In this document: one piece after another, positions 57,001 to 63,622 of the stretch
How the letters are laid out: every line of letters starts with the position of its first letter
How positions within the stretch are numbered: the stretch's first letter is position 1
From: Leisingera thetidis
GTDB lineage: Bacteria > Pseudomonadota > Alphaproteobacteria > Rhodobacterales > Rhodobacteraceae
DNA: 64,000 bases
Assembly (NCBI RefSeq): GCF_025857195.1
Contig: NZ_CP109787.1
Span: forward strand, 1,925,501 to 1,989,500
Direction of reading: 5' to 3'
Notes under the pieces: generated by a model
What the model saw: only the letters and a program-made list of their open reading frames with translations
Database searches by the model: none
Told to the model about the DNA's origin: nothing
Program-made: the position numbers and the translations under genes

Positions 57001-57510
57001 GATCGGCAGGTAGCAGTCCAGGAGCGACCATTCCGACTGATGCAGCACGGTGGAGCTTTCGCCGGTGTGATCATCGCCCATCGCCAGCAGCACGCCGCCG
57101 TGCTTCGAGGAGCCCGCCATATTGGCGTGGCGCAGTGCGTCGCCGGAACGGTCGACACCCGGCCCCTTGCCGTACCACAGGCCGAAGACACCGTCGTATC
57201 GGCCCTCGCCGCGGACCTCGGCCTGCTGCGCGCCCCAGAGGGCGGTCACCGCCAGGTCTTCGTTCAGCCCGTATTGAAAGGTGACATCCGCCGCCTTCAG
57301 GTGTTTCGCCGCGCGGGTCATCTGGATGTCGACCGCACCCAGCGGCGAGCCGCGGTAGCCGGTGACAAGTCCGGCGGTATTCAGACCTGCCGCCTGGTCG
57401 CGGTGCTTCTGCATCAGCATCAGCCGCACCAGCGCCTGGGTGCCGTTCAGCAGCACCGGCGATTTGCTCAGGTCGTATTTGTCGTTGAGTGAGATTTTCT
57501 GCGTGCTCAT
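54091..57510 (-). CDS. Fused indolepyruvate ferredoxin oxidoreductase (IorAB-type)
   Basis: A 1139-residue single-chain oxidoreductase that decarboxylates aryl-2-oxoacids such as indolepyruvate to the acyl-CoA using thiamine diphosphate. The N-terminal domain (about 1-400) has GLVTGYRGSPLGAVD and GMGDDHTGESSTVLHQSE-like sequence. The TPP-binding middle part has FCSGCPHNSST, GIGCHFMVQW and LGDGTYNHSGVQAIR. A Cys-rich segment (CEGCGDCGVQSNC, SCNKDFSC, GFCPSF, about 620-670) could hold Fe-S clusters. A C-terminal gamma-type domain (ITGVGGTGVVTIGAVLAQAA) follows, then a DUF6537-like extension. Classical archaeal enzymes are two subunits of about 600 and 200 residues. A LysR regulator is divergent, 169 bases away. 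Confidence 0.92.
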   Translation of the reverse strand: MSTQKISLNDKYDLSKSPVLLNGTQALVRLMLMQKHRDQAAGLNTAGLVTGYRGSPLGAVDIQMTRAAKHLKAADVTFQYGLNEDLAVTALWGAQQAEVRGEGRYDGVFGLWYGKGPGVDRSGDALRHANMAGSSKHGGVLLAMGDDHTGESSTVLHQSEWSLLDCYLPIVSPAGVQEILDYGIYGYALSRFSGLWVGLKTMKDTIEVTSVVDARPDRVQLTVPEFDMPADGLNIRLDDDRFRQENRIIDYKRFAAEAFSHANKMDKRMWGKPGAKIGFVAAGKNWLDLVHALKLLNIDENMADRLGITTYKVGQTFPMDMKGFHDWAEDLDLIVVVEEKRKLIEIQIKEAIFDDRRGRRVYGWYKGGAGGMHREELFPTKYALDPIMIAEKLGGILIEEGRETEAIKAGLEALAEARRADNAEEIATRLPYFCSGCPHNSSTKLPEGSRAYAGIGCHFMVQWMDRETTGFTHMGGEGVNWVGEAPFSKRKHVFQNLGDGTYNHSGVQAIRAALAEGTNITYKILYNDAVAMTGGQTAEGGLTAQQIAHELTAMGVRTMAVVYDEKEDVDAKLFPAGIRMHERAEMMKIQREFEQVEGVSAIIYIQTCAAEKRRRRKRGQFPDPDQRVFINSDVCEGCGDCGVQSNCVSIVPKDTELGRKRAIDQSSCNKDFSCVNGFCPSFVTVEGAKIRKEATADIDLPHLPQPELPGINGTHNVVITGVGGTGVVTIGAVLAQAAQIDGLGAGLMEMAGLAQKGGAVHIHCRIAQKPGDIAAIRVATGEAHALIGGDLVVSAGAKTLGLTAAGRTGAVVNSHEIITGEFTRDTEFAIPTDRLQVALQARLRDRLDLFDASELARATMGDSIFSNMMVFGGAWQKGLIPVSHAAIEQAIEMNGAAVERNKRAFDIGRWAVLHPQEAAKLIQPKAAGKPKTLEEKIAFRADHLVAYQGKGLAKRYAKLLEGITDPALKEAVAKGYHKILSYKDEYEVARLLLDSRAKAEAEFEGDLKLSYHLAPPMLSGTDPDGRPKKRKFGSGMERWMRLLARFKGLRGTPLDIFGYTAERRMERELIKQYEADMKQWLPEAGTGIMEPLVALAALPLSIRGFGPVKMANEQKAAKRREELLAALHQGGVPAKQAAE

Positions 57511-57679
57511 CGTGGCCTCCTCAACCGGGATTAGCTTGCACTTTCTGTTCTCGACAATAGGTCATAATTGCTGACCTGAATAGCCGGATTTTTTTCGTTT
57601 TTGCTCGCTTGCGTCAGGGAAACTGATACATAACTAAGATTTCATACAATCGGCCCCAAACGCACAGAAAGTAACGGAT

Positions 57680-58585
57680 ATGGATTGGGATAAGCTCAGA
57701 ATATTTCACGCGGTGGCGGATGCGGGCAGCCTGACCCATGCCGGTGACAAGCTGAATCTGTCGCAATCGGCGGTCAGCCGCCAGATCCGCGCGCTGGAAG
57801 AAAGCCTGAATGCCACCCTGTTCCACCGCCATGCCCGCGGGCTGATTCTCACCGAACAGGGCGAGCTGCTGTTTGACGCCACCCAATCCATGTCTGCCCG
57901 CCTTGAAGCTGCCTCTGCCCGCATCCGCGACAGCGAGGAGGAAGTGTTCGGTGAACTGCGTGTGACCACGACAGTTGGGTTCGGCACCCTGTGGCTGGCG
58001 CCGCGTCTGAGCAAGCTCTATGAGCAATACCCGAACCTCAAAGTCGACCTGATGCTGGAGGAACGGGTTCTGGACCTGCCCATGCGCGAGGCCGATGTGG
58101 CGATCCGCATGAAGGAGCCGAGCCAGGCGGATCTGGTGCGCAAACGGCTGATGACGGTGCGGATGGGGTTGTATGCGACCCCGGCCTATCTGGAAAAGCG
58201 CGGCATACTGGAAACCGCCGGAGACATTTCCCAGCACCGCCTGATCTGCCAGAACCAGCGGTCGGCACAGGTCGGATCCGCCGCCGTGCTTGGCAAGAAG
58301 CTGATGGCGCACAACCCGGGCTCGCTGCTGACGGTCAACAATTACTTCGGGGTGCTGCAGGGGGTGCTGCACAACATTGGCATCGGCATCCTGCCGGATT
58401 ACGTGACCGAGGAGTTCCCCCAGCTGGTCGAAATGCTGCCGGAAGAGGACCAGAACGGCGTGCCGGTTTACCTCGCCTACCCGGAGGAACTGCGCCATTC
58501 GCAGCGGGTCGGCGCTTTCCGCGACTTCGTGCAATCGGAAATCATGGCGCACCGGAAGCATATGAAAGAGCTCGGCAAGCTCTGA
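57680..58585 (+). CDS. LysR family transcriptional regulator
   Basis: A 301-residue LysR-type regulator. The winged helix-turn-helix is at 1-60 (MDWDKLRIFHAVADAGSLTHAGDKLNLSQSAVSRQIRALEE read in parts). The effector-binding domain follows at about 92-290, with GELRVTTTVGFGTLWLAPRL. Its position back-to-back with the indolepyruvate oxidoreductase gene suggests that it controls that gene in response to an aromatic amino acid or its oxoacid. The 169-base intergenic DNA is A/T-rich and holds LysR-like T-N11-A opportunities, but no single box can be chosen by eye. Confidence 0.9.
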   Translation: MDWDKLRIFHAVADAGSLTHAGDKLNLSQSAVSRQIRALEESLNATLFHRHARGLILTEQGELLFDATQSMSARLEAASARIRDSEEEVFGELRVTTTVGFGTLWLAPRLSKLYEQYPNLKVDLMLEERVLDLPMREADVAIRMKEPSQADLVRKRLMTVRMGLYATPAYLEKRGILETAGDISQHRLICQNQRSAQVGSAAVLGKKLMAHNPGSLLTVNNYFGVLQGVLHNIGIGILPDYVTEEFPQLVEMLPEEDQNGVPVYLAYPEELRHSQRVGAFRDFVQSEIMAHRKHMKELGKL

Positions 58586-58735
58586 GGGCCTGCTGCCGCC
58601 TCATTCAGGTCCCAATCCCGGTGCCGGCCGGAGCGGCCAGGCTGTGGCGCCGCCGATTTGGAATGAGCAAACTGACACCGCAGCCCAAGCCATGCAATTT
58701 CCGCATAGCAGCATTGACGTTCATTTCGCGTTAAT
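58586..58735. other. Intergenic DNA between the LysR gene and the small RNA candidate
   Basis: No gene is seen. TTGACG at 58714-58719 could be the -35 of the following small RNA, but no good -10 lies at 16-18 bases. Confidence 0.4.
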
Positions 58736-58850
58736 CCCCTTGAAGGGGCAGGCCTGCCACCCTAAATGAAGCTCATGAAGGCGGCGGCCTTGCCCCCCTT
58801 CATACCTCCCTGTTGGACTTCGGCCGAGCTTAGTGCTCGGCCTTTTTTTT
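58736..58850 (+). ncRNA. Putative small RNA with anti-Shine-Dalgarno-like CCUCCC loop
   Basis: A compact RNA-like element of about 110 bases in a non-coding gap. In order it has CCCC/GGGG (58736-58748), the palindrome GGCAGGCCTGCC (58747-58758) and the hairpin AAGGC-GGCG-GCCTT (58778-58791). An apparently unpaired C/T-rich stretch with CCCCCC and CCTCCC (58792-58820) follows. It ends in a textbook terminator, GGCCGAGC-TTAGT-GCTCGGCC plus eight T (58822-58850). The unpaired CCTCCC resembles the 16S anti-Shine-Dalgarno and could pair with ribosome-binding sites, as reported for CCUCC-containing RNAs in Rhodobacter. No reading frame in it has a ribosome-binding site. Confidence 0.55.
58822..58850 (+). 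terminator. Strong Rho-independent terminator ending the small RNA candidate
   Basis: A perfect 8-pair stem, 5-base loop and eight T residues. It is 237 bases after the nearest upstream stop codon, too far to belong simply to the LysR gene. Confidence 0.85.
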
Positions 58851-59231
58851 GGCCGCAACCCCTTGCAGGACAATCGGTTTTCCCGGCGGGCCTTCCGGGC
58901 GCAATGCTGCCCGCCGGCGCCAGCCGGGGTTCCTCTGCGCACGGCCGGGGCTTGTCCCTGGATAAGAAGCCGCCGCAAATCCCGCCACCGGAAATTTTTT
59001 TCCTGTCCGGGCGTACTTTCGCCATGCTTGCATTTCCGGCGCATTTTGCACAACGTGCCGGAATATCCATCGCTTTGAAAAGCCTGCAGCTTTGCCGCGC
59101 CCTGCTGCCTGCCTTCTGCGGCGCAAAGACGCCTCTGGCGGCATCTGCCAAGGATTCACCTAATTCCGCTTCCCCCGCGCCGTTCCTTGCCCTAAAAGGC
59201 GCGCAATCGCAGCCATTGGGGACGTTTACGG
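58851..59231. other. Intergenic region upstream of purL
   Basis: No gene is seen in these 381 bases. They contain the inverted repeat CCGGCGGGC/GCCCGCCGG (58883-58891, 58909-58917) and an A/T patch around 58998-59012. Minus-strand open frames here read through the small-RNA terminator and have no family-like sequence. No PurR-type or riboswitch motif was recognised. Confidence 0.5.
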
Positions 59232-61397
59232 ATGCAGGAACCCGCCATCACGCCTGAACTGATTGCCAATCACGGGCTGAAGCCCGAGGAATACGATCTG
59301 ATCCTCGAAATCATCGGGCGGGAGCCGACATTCACCGAGCTGGGCATCTTCTCGGCGATGTGGAACGAGCACTGCTCCTATAAGTCGTCCAAGAAGTGGC
59401 TGCGCACCCTGCCGACCGACGGCCCGCAGGTGATCTGCGGCCCTGGCGAGAACGCCGGCATCGTGGATATCGGCGACGGCGACGCCGTGGTGTTCAAGAT
59501 GGAAAGCCACAACCACCCCTCTTACATCGAGCCGTATCAAGGCGCGGCCACCGGCGTCGGCGGCATCCTGCGCGACGTCTTCACGATGGGCGCGCGCCCC
59601 ATCGCCTCGATGAACTCGCTGTCCTTCGGCGAGCCGTCCCACCCCAAGACCCGCCAGCTGGTCAACGGCGTGGTTGAGGGCATCGGCGGCTACGGCAACT
59701 GCTTTGGCGTGCCTTGCGCGGGCGGCGAAGTCCGCTTCCACCCCGCCTATAACGGCAACTGCCTGGTCAACGCCTTTGCGGCGGGCCTGGCCAAGACCGA
59801 CTCGATTTTCTACTCCGCCGCCTCCGGCGTTGGCATGCCGGTCGTGTACCTCGGCGCCAAGACCGGCCGCGACGGGGTTGGCGGCGCCACCATGGCGTCT
59901 GCCGAATTCGACGACACCATCGAGGAAAAGCGTCCCACCGTTCAGGTCGGCGACCCCTTCACCGAAAAGCGGCTGATGGAAGCCACGCTGGAGCTGATGC
60001 AGACCGGCGCGGTGATCTCGATCCAGGACATGGGCGCGGCCGGCCTCACCTGTTCGGCCGTGGAAATGGGCGACAAGGGCAAACTGGGCGTGCGTTTGGA
60101 TCTGGAAAAGGTGCCGCAGCGCGAGCAGAACATGACCGCCTACGAGATGATGCTGTCTGAATCCCAGGAGCGGATGCTGATGGTGCTGAAGCCGGAGCTG
60201 GAAGCCGAGGCGCGCGCGGTGTTCGAGAAATGGGACCTGGATTTCGCCATCGTGGGTGAGACCATCGCCGAAGACCGCTTCCTGATCATGCACAACGGCG
60301 AAGTGAAGGCCGATCTGGTGCTGTCCAAGCTGTCCTCCACCGCGCCGGAATACGACCGCCCCTGGGTCCCCACCCCCGCGGCCGAACCGCTGACCGACGC
60401 CGACGTGCCGACCATCGACCCGATCGACGGTCTCAAGGCGCTGCTGTCCTCGCCGAACTATGCCGGCAAGCAGTGGGTTTACGAGCAGTACGACACCACC
60501 GTAATGGGCGACACCCAGCGCCGGCCGGGCGCAGGCTCCGGCATCATCCGGGTGCATGGCACCGATAAGAAGCTGGCGTTCACCTCCGACGTGACCCCGC
60601 GCTACGTCAAGGCGAACCCGTTCGAGGGCGGCAAGCAGGCGGTGGCCGAAGCCTACCGCAACCTGACCGCCGTGGGTGCCAAGCCGCTGGCGACCACCGA
60701 CAACCTGAACTTCGGCAACCCGGAAAAGCCCGAGATCATGGGCCAGTTCGTCGGCGCCATCAAGGGCATCGGCGAGGCGGTTGCCGCGCTCGACATGCCG
60801 ATCGTGTCCGGCAACGTGTCGCTCTATAATGAAACCGACGGCAAGGGCATTCTGCCGACCCCGACCATCGGCGCCGTGGGCCTGATTGCGGCCGGCGAAG
60901 AGCCGATCATCGGCGAGGCCCGCGACGGCCATGTCGCCCTGCTGGTGGGCGAAACCCTGGGCCATCTGGGCCAGTCGGCGCTGCTGGCGGAAGTCTTCAA
61001 CCGCGAGGACGGCGACGCCCCGGCTGTCGATCTGGAAGCCGAAAAACGCAACGGCGAATTCATCCGCGCCAACCGTGAGCTGATCAAGGCCTGCACCGAC
61101 CTCGGAGACGGCGGCCTGGCGCTGGCCGCGTTCGAGCTGGCCGAGGAAGCCGGCGTCGGCGTGCAGATCGACGCGGGCGACACCCCGACCGTCTTTGGCG
61201 AGGATCAGGCCCGCTACCTGATCGCCTGCAACTTCGACCAGGCCGAGGCGCTGATGCTGGCCGCAGGCCAGGCCGGTGTCACCATCACCTCCGTCGGCAA
61301 ATTCGGCGGCGACATGGTGAAAATCGGCGGCTCCGAAGCCCCGCTGGCCGAGCTGAAGGAGGTCTTCCGCTCCAGCTTTGCGGCAGCCGTGGCCTGA
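59232..61397 (+). CDS. purL: Phosphoribosylformylglycinamidine synthase subunit PurL (small form)
   Basis: PurL converts FGAR to FGAM in purine synthesis together with PurQ and PurS, which are not in the window. The 721-residue protein is the short PurL of the three-subunit system. Motifs include [19 protein letters not shown] near 34-52, [11 protein letters not shown] near 90, [33 protein letters not shown], and the second-half repeat [26 protein letters not shown] and [12 protein letters not shown]. The start ATG at 59232 follows the family N-terminus. A hairpin terminator lies 46 bases after it. Confidence 0.97.
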   Translation: MQEPAITPELIANHGLKPEEYDLILEIIGREPTFTELGIFSAMWNEHCSYKSSKKWLRTLPTDGPQVICGPGENAGIVDIGDGDAVVFKMESHNHPSYIEPYQGAATGVGGILRDVFTMGARPIASMNSLSFGEPSHPKTRQLVNGVVEGIGGYGNCFGVPCAGGEVRFHPAYNGNCLVNAFAAGLAKTDSIFYSAASGVGMPVVYLGAKTGRDGVGGATMASAEFDDTIEEKRPTVQVGDPFTEKRLMEATLELMQTGAVISIQDMGAAGLTCSAVEMGDKGKLGVRLDLEKVPQREQNMTAYEMMLSESQERMLMVLKPELEAEARAVFEKWDLDFAIVGETIAEDRFLIMHNGEVKADLVLSKLSSTAPEYDRPWVPTPAAEPLTDADVPTIDPIDGLKALLSSPNYAGKQWVYEQYDTTVMGDTQRRPGAGSGIIRVHGTDKKLAFTSDVTPRYVKANPFEGGKQAVAEAYRNLTAVGAKPLATTDNLNFGNPEKPEIMGQFVGAIKGIGEAVAALDMPIVSGNVSLYNETDGKGILPTPTIGAVGLIAAGEEPIIGEARDGHVALLVGETLGHLGQSALLAEVFNREDGDAPAVDLEAEKRNGEFIRANRELIKACTDLGDGGLALAAFELAEEAGVGVQIDAGDTPTVFGEDQARYLIACNFDQAEALMLAAGQAGVTITSVGKFGGDMVKIGGSEAPLAELKEVFRSSFAAAVA

Positions 61398-61442
61398 TAA
61401 AAACGCACCGCCTTTACAGGGCGGCGCGGCAAGCAGATGCTC

Positions 61443-61474
61443 AAGGGCGGGATGGCAGTGTCATCCCGCCCTTT
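61443..61474 (+). terminator. Terminator of purL
   Basis: The perfect 12-pair stem AAGGGCGGGATG/CATCCCGCCCTT has a 7-base loop and a short T tail. It overlaps the ATGs at 61437 and 61452 of the next open frame, which argues that translation of that gene begins later. Confidence 0.7.
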
Positions 61475-61496
61475 CATTCGAACCGGGGACCGGCCC

Positions 61497-62015
61497 TTGA
61501 CCCTTCCTGAACTGAAAGAGGACTGCAGCCGCTGCGCCGCCCTGTGCTGTGTGGCCTACCCGTTTGAAGCGCATGAAGACTTTGGCCTGCTCAAGGATGC
61601 GGACACGCCCTGCCCCAACCTTGGCCCGGATTTCCGCTGCACGATCCACAGCGGCCTTGCCGCCTGCGGCTTCGGCGGCTGCGTGGCGTATTCCTGCGCC
61701 GGCGCGGGCCAGCGCGTCACGCAGGCTCTGTTCGACGGCGAAACCTGGCGCGACGACCCCGACCTTTTGCCGCACATGACCTATGCCCTGCGCGTGCTGC
61801 GGCCCATCCACGAGGCGCTGCTGGTGCTGGAAGAAGCCGCCGCCCTGCACTTGCCGGACAGCCTGCGCAGCCGATGCGCCGCGCTGACCCGCGCGCTGTG
61901 TCCGCCGGCCCCCACGTCTGTCTGGGATTTCACGGAAGACAGCGTGCAGGATGCCCTGGCAGAACTGCCTGAATTTGTGGAAAGACTGGCGCCCTTTGCG
62001 CAAAGCAGCCGCTAA
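61497..62015 (+). CDS. Cysteine-rich protein with YkgJ-like N-terminal cluster-binding motif
   Basis: From a TTG at 61497 (read MTLPELKEDCSRCAALCC) the product has 172 residues, with GGGGA upstream. Cys10, Cys13, Cys17 and Cys18, then CPNLGPDFRC and CGFGGCVAYSC, form a pattern like the YkgJ family and the N-terminus of some pentapeptide-repeat proteins (GLACCGFGGC... AGAGQRV), likely binding zinc or an Fe-S cluster. The C-terminal half is helical with no recognised domain. ATGs at 61437 and 61452 are in frame but lie in the purL terminator hairpin, so the start is uncertain. Function is unknown. Confidence 0.75.
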   Translation: MTLPELKEDCSRCAALCCVAYPFEAHEDFGLLKDADTPCPNLGPDFRCTIHSGLAACGFGGCVAYSCAGAGQRVTQALFDGETWRDDPDLLPHMTYALRVLRPIHEALLVLEEAAALHLPDSLRSRCAALTRALCPPAPTSVWDFTEDSVQDALAELPEFVERLAPFAQSSR

Positions 62016-62080
62016 TCCTGCTTGCACAGCTTCCGGTGCCCACCTACATTTTTACCAAACAAGACAAAGGACTTCCCCGG

Positions 62081-62317
62081 ATGCCCATGCAAGCCCACGA
62101 AATCGAAGAACTGCTGCGCCAGAGCTTTCCCGACGCCGAAATCCAGGTGGCCGGAAGCGATGGCGTGCATATGTCCGCCATGGTTGTTGACGAAAGCTTC
62201 CGCGGCAAGAACCGCGTCCAGCAGCAGCGCGCCGTCTATGCCGCATTGAAAGGCAAGATGGACGGCCCCGACGGTGAGCTGCACGCGCTGGCGCTGACCA
62301 CCAAGGCACCGGAGTAA
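62081..62317 (+). CDS. BolA/IbaG family protein
   Basis: A 78-residue BolA-fold protein (MPMQAHEIEELLRQSFPDAEIQV...). Conserved parts are GSDGVHMSAMVVDESFRGKNRVQQQRAVYAAL and HALALTTKAPE. BolA proteins bind monothiol glutaredoxins through a shared [2Fe-2S] cluster and act in iron signalling and cluster transfer. The grxD gene 407 bases downstream encodes exactly such a partner. ATGs at 62081 and 62087 are alternatives. Confidence 0.93.
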   Translation: MPMQAHEIEELLRQSFPDAEIQVAGSDGVHMSAMVVDESFRGKNRVQQQRAVYAALKGKMDGPDGELHALALTTKAPE

Positions 62318-62601
62318 AGAGAACTCCCCTGTGCCATTGGCGGCGGCTTGGTCCTGCGGGGGGACTGGTTTCGCGTGGGTCCCGCTTTCCTCACGTGGAA
62401 AGAAGGGCCCAAACCGCCGGGCCTGCCCTGCATGCCGTTGGATGGAAACCATCCTGAACCGGACGTCGGACCAGAGCTGGAAAAGCAAGAGCGCATGGCC
62501 TGACCGCGCGCTCAAAACCGCGGCAGAGTTTGCGCTGCGGCAATCAGCAGCCGGCGCCGTTCTGGTTCCTAAGGCTGAAGCCATAGCTGAAAGGCAGGAC
62601 C
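62318..62601. repeat. Intergenic region after bolA with a repeat module
   Basis: These 284 bases contain AAAGAAGGGCCCAAA (62399-62413), an exact 15-base match (inverted in the window) to 54033-54047. It is preceded by a GTGGGTCCCGC / CTTTCC..GGAAAG hairpin much like the module set after the indolepyruvate oxidoreductase gene. The frame that crosses the region from 62331 has no ribosome-binding site and no family-like sequence. Confidence 0.5.
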
Positions 62602-62727
62602 TTGGCCGACATCCTGACCGCCATCGCTGCAATTGCCTTGCTGGCAGGGCTTACCTTTTTCAAACTTCTCCCCTATATCGAAACAAACCGCGACCGGCTG
62701 AAACGCCAGGAGGAAATGGATAAATGA
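62602..62727 (+). CDS. Small single-pass membrane protein coupled to grxD
   Basis: A 41-residue frame starting at TTG (62602) with AGGCAGGA just upstream. It reads [18 protein letters not shown] (hydrophobic, one transmembrane helix at about 5-25) followed by a charged tail ([15 protein letters not shown]). Its stop overlaps the grxD ATG (ATGA), a strong sign of translation and coupling. The positive/charged tail suggests an N-out, C-in or tail-in-cytoplasm arrangement. No family was recognised. Its position between bolA and grxD suggests a link to iron-sulfur handling or simply a short coupling ORF. Confidence 0.6.
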   Translation: MADILTAIAAIALLAGLTFFKLLPYIETNRDRLKRQEEMDK

Positions 62728-63086
62728 CCGACGTAAAGACCCGCATCGACGAAACCGTCAAAGCCAGCGACGTGGTGCTGTTCATGAAAGGCACCAAGGA
62801 AATGCCCCAGTGCGGCTTCTCCTCGCGCGTGGCGGCGGTGCTGAACTACATCGGCGTGGATTACACCGATGTGAACGTGCTGGCCGACGAGGACATCCGC
62901 GCCGGCATCAAGGAATATTCCGACTGGCCGACCATCCCGCAGCTCTATGTGAAGGGCGAATTCGTCGGCGGCTGCGACATCATCACCGAGATGGCCCTGT
63001 CGTCCGAACTGGACAGCCTGTTCGATGAAAACGGCATCACCTTCAACAAAGACGCCGCAGACAAAATCCGCGAAGCCAACGCCTGA
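62724..63086 (+). CDS. grxD: Monothiol glutaredoxin Grx4 (CGFS type)
   Basis: A 120-residue glutaredoxin with the CGFS active site (MPQCGFSSR, Cys30) that binds [2Fe-2S] clusters with glutathione and hands them on, usually with BolA. Other family sites are [27 protein letters not shown] and the C-terminal helical region. The start overlaps the small membrane protein. bolA upstream supports a Grx4-BolA pair. It ends at a strong terminator. Confidence 0.96.
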   Translation: MTDVKTRIDETVKASDVVLFMKGTKEMPQCGFSSRVAAVLNYIGVDYTDVNVLADEDIRAGIKEYSDWPTIPQLYVKGEFVGGCDIITEMALSSELDSLFDENGITFNKDAADKIREANA

Positions 63087-63108
63087 GCCGGACTGCTGAC
63101 ACGAAAAA

Positions 63109-63145
63109 GGCCTGCCGGAACCGCATCCGGCAGGCCATTTTTTTT
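63109..63145 (+). terminator. Terminator of grxD
   Basis: The perfect 10-pair stem GGCCTGCCGG/CCGGCAGGCC has an 8-base loop and is followed by ATTTTTTTTATT. Confidence 0.92.
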
Positions 63146-63223
63146 ATTGCCCTATGTCCACTCGGCGGTCAGCGCAGCTGCCCGCTGGAGCCGCCAGCCG
63201 TCTCCGTCCGGCCCCGCCCGGTT

Positions 63224-63622
63224 TCATTCAGCGGCGGCCTTTTCTTCGATCTCCTGGGCCAATGCCTCGGTCCGCGCCGCCAGCTCTGCCAGGCTCTCGG
63301 TGATCTGCGGCGGCACCACCGGCACCTCGATCCGCTCGGGCTCCGGTGCGGGCGCGGCACGCAGCTCCGCCAGTTCCTGCTCGCGTTCGGCCAGCGTGGC
63401 CTCCACTTCCTTGATCCGGTCCTCGACGGCGGCGGTTTTGTCGGCCAGCATCAGCCCGGCCATCAGCAGCATCCGCGCCTCGGGCATCCTTCCGATCTGG
63501 TCCGACAGCACCTGGGCCTCGTCATCCAGCATCTTTGCGGCGGAGTGCAGATAGCTTTCCTCGCCCTCCTGGCAGGAAACCTCAAAGCCGCGGCCGCCGA
63601 TATGAATGGTCACTTCGGGCAT
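63224..63622 (-). CDS. zapA: Cell division protein ZapA
   Basis: ZapA bundles FtsZ filaments at the division site. The 132-residue protein has the ZapA globular head (MPEVTIHIGGRGFEVSCQEGEESYLHSAAKMLD, about 1-50; read in parts), followed by a coiled coil (about 55-90) and a Pro/Ala/Glu extension. The ATG at 63622 with GGGGAGGAAG upstream is preferred; a GTG one codon earlier is possible. Its start overlaps the stop of the coiled-coil gene upstream, so the two are translated together. Confidence 0.93.
   Translation of the reverse strand: MPEVTIHIGGRGFEVSCQEGEESYLHSAAKMLDDEAQVLSDQIGRMPEARMLLMAGLMLADKTAAVEDRIKEVEATLAEREQELAELRAAPAPEPERIEVPVVPPQITESLAELAARTEALAQEIEEKAAAE

Noticed and set aside
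53740..57492. Plus-strand open frame of 1250 codons
   Set aside because: It is the antisense shadow of the indolepyruvate oxidoreductase gene. Its His/Gly/Arg/Leu-rich composition is typical of reversed GC-rich coding DNA, and it has no family-like segments.
58762..59159. Overlapping minus-strand frames between the LysR gene and purL
   Set aside because: They read through the small-RNA terminator, have Cys/Arg/Gly-rich low-complexity translations and no ribosome-binding site.
59226..60965. Minus-strand open frame of 579 codons across purL
   Set aside because: Antisense shadow of purL, with biased composition and no recognisable domain.
62331..62723. 130-codon plus-strand frame between bolA and grxD
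   Set aside because: It lacks a ribosome-binding site and crosses the repeat module. The overlapping small membrane-protein frame in another phase has much better start and coupling signals.
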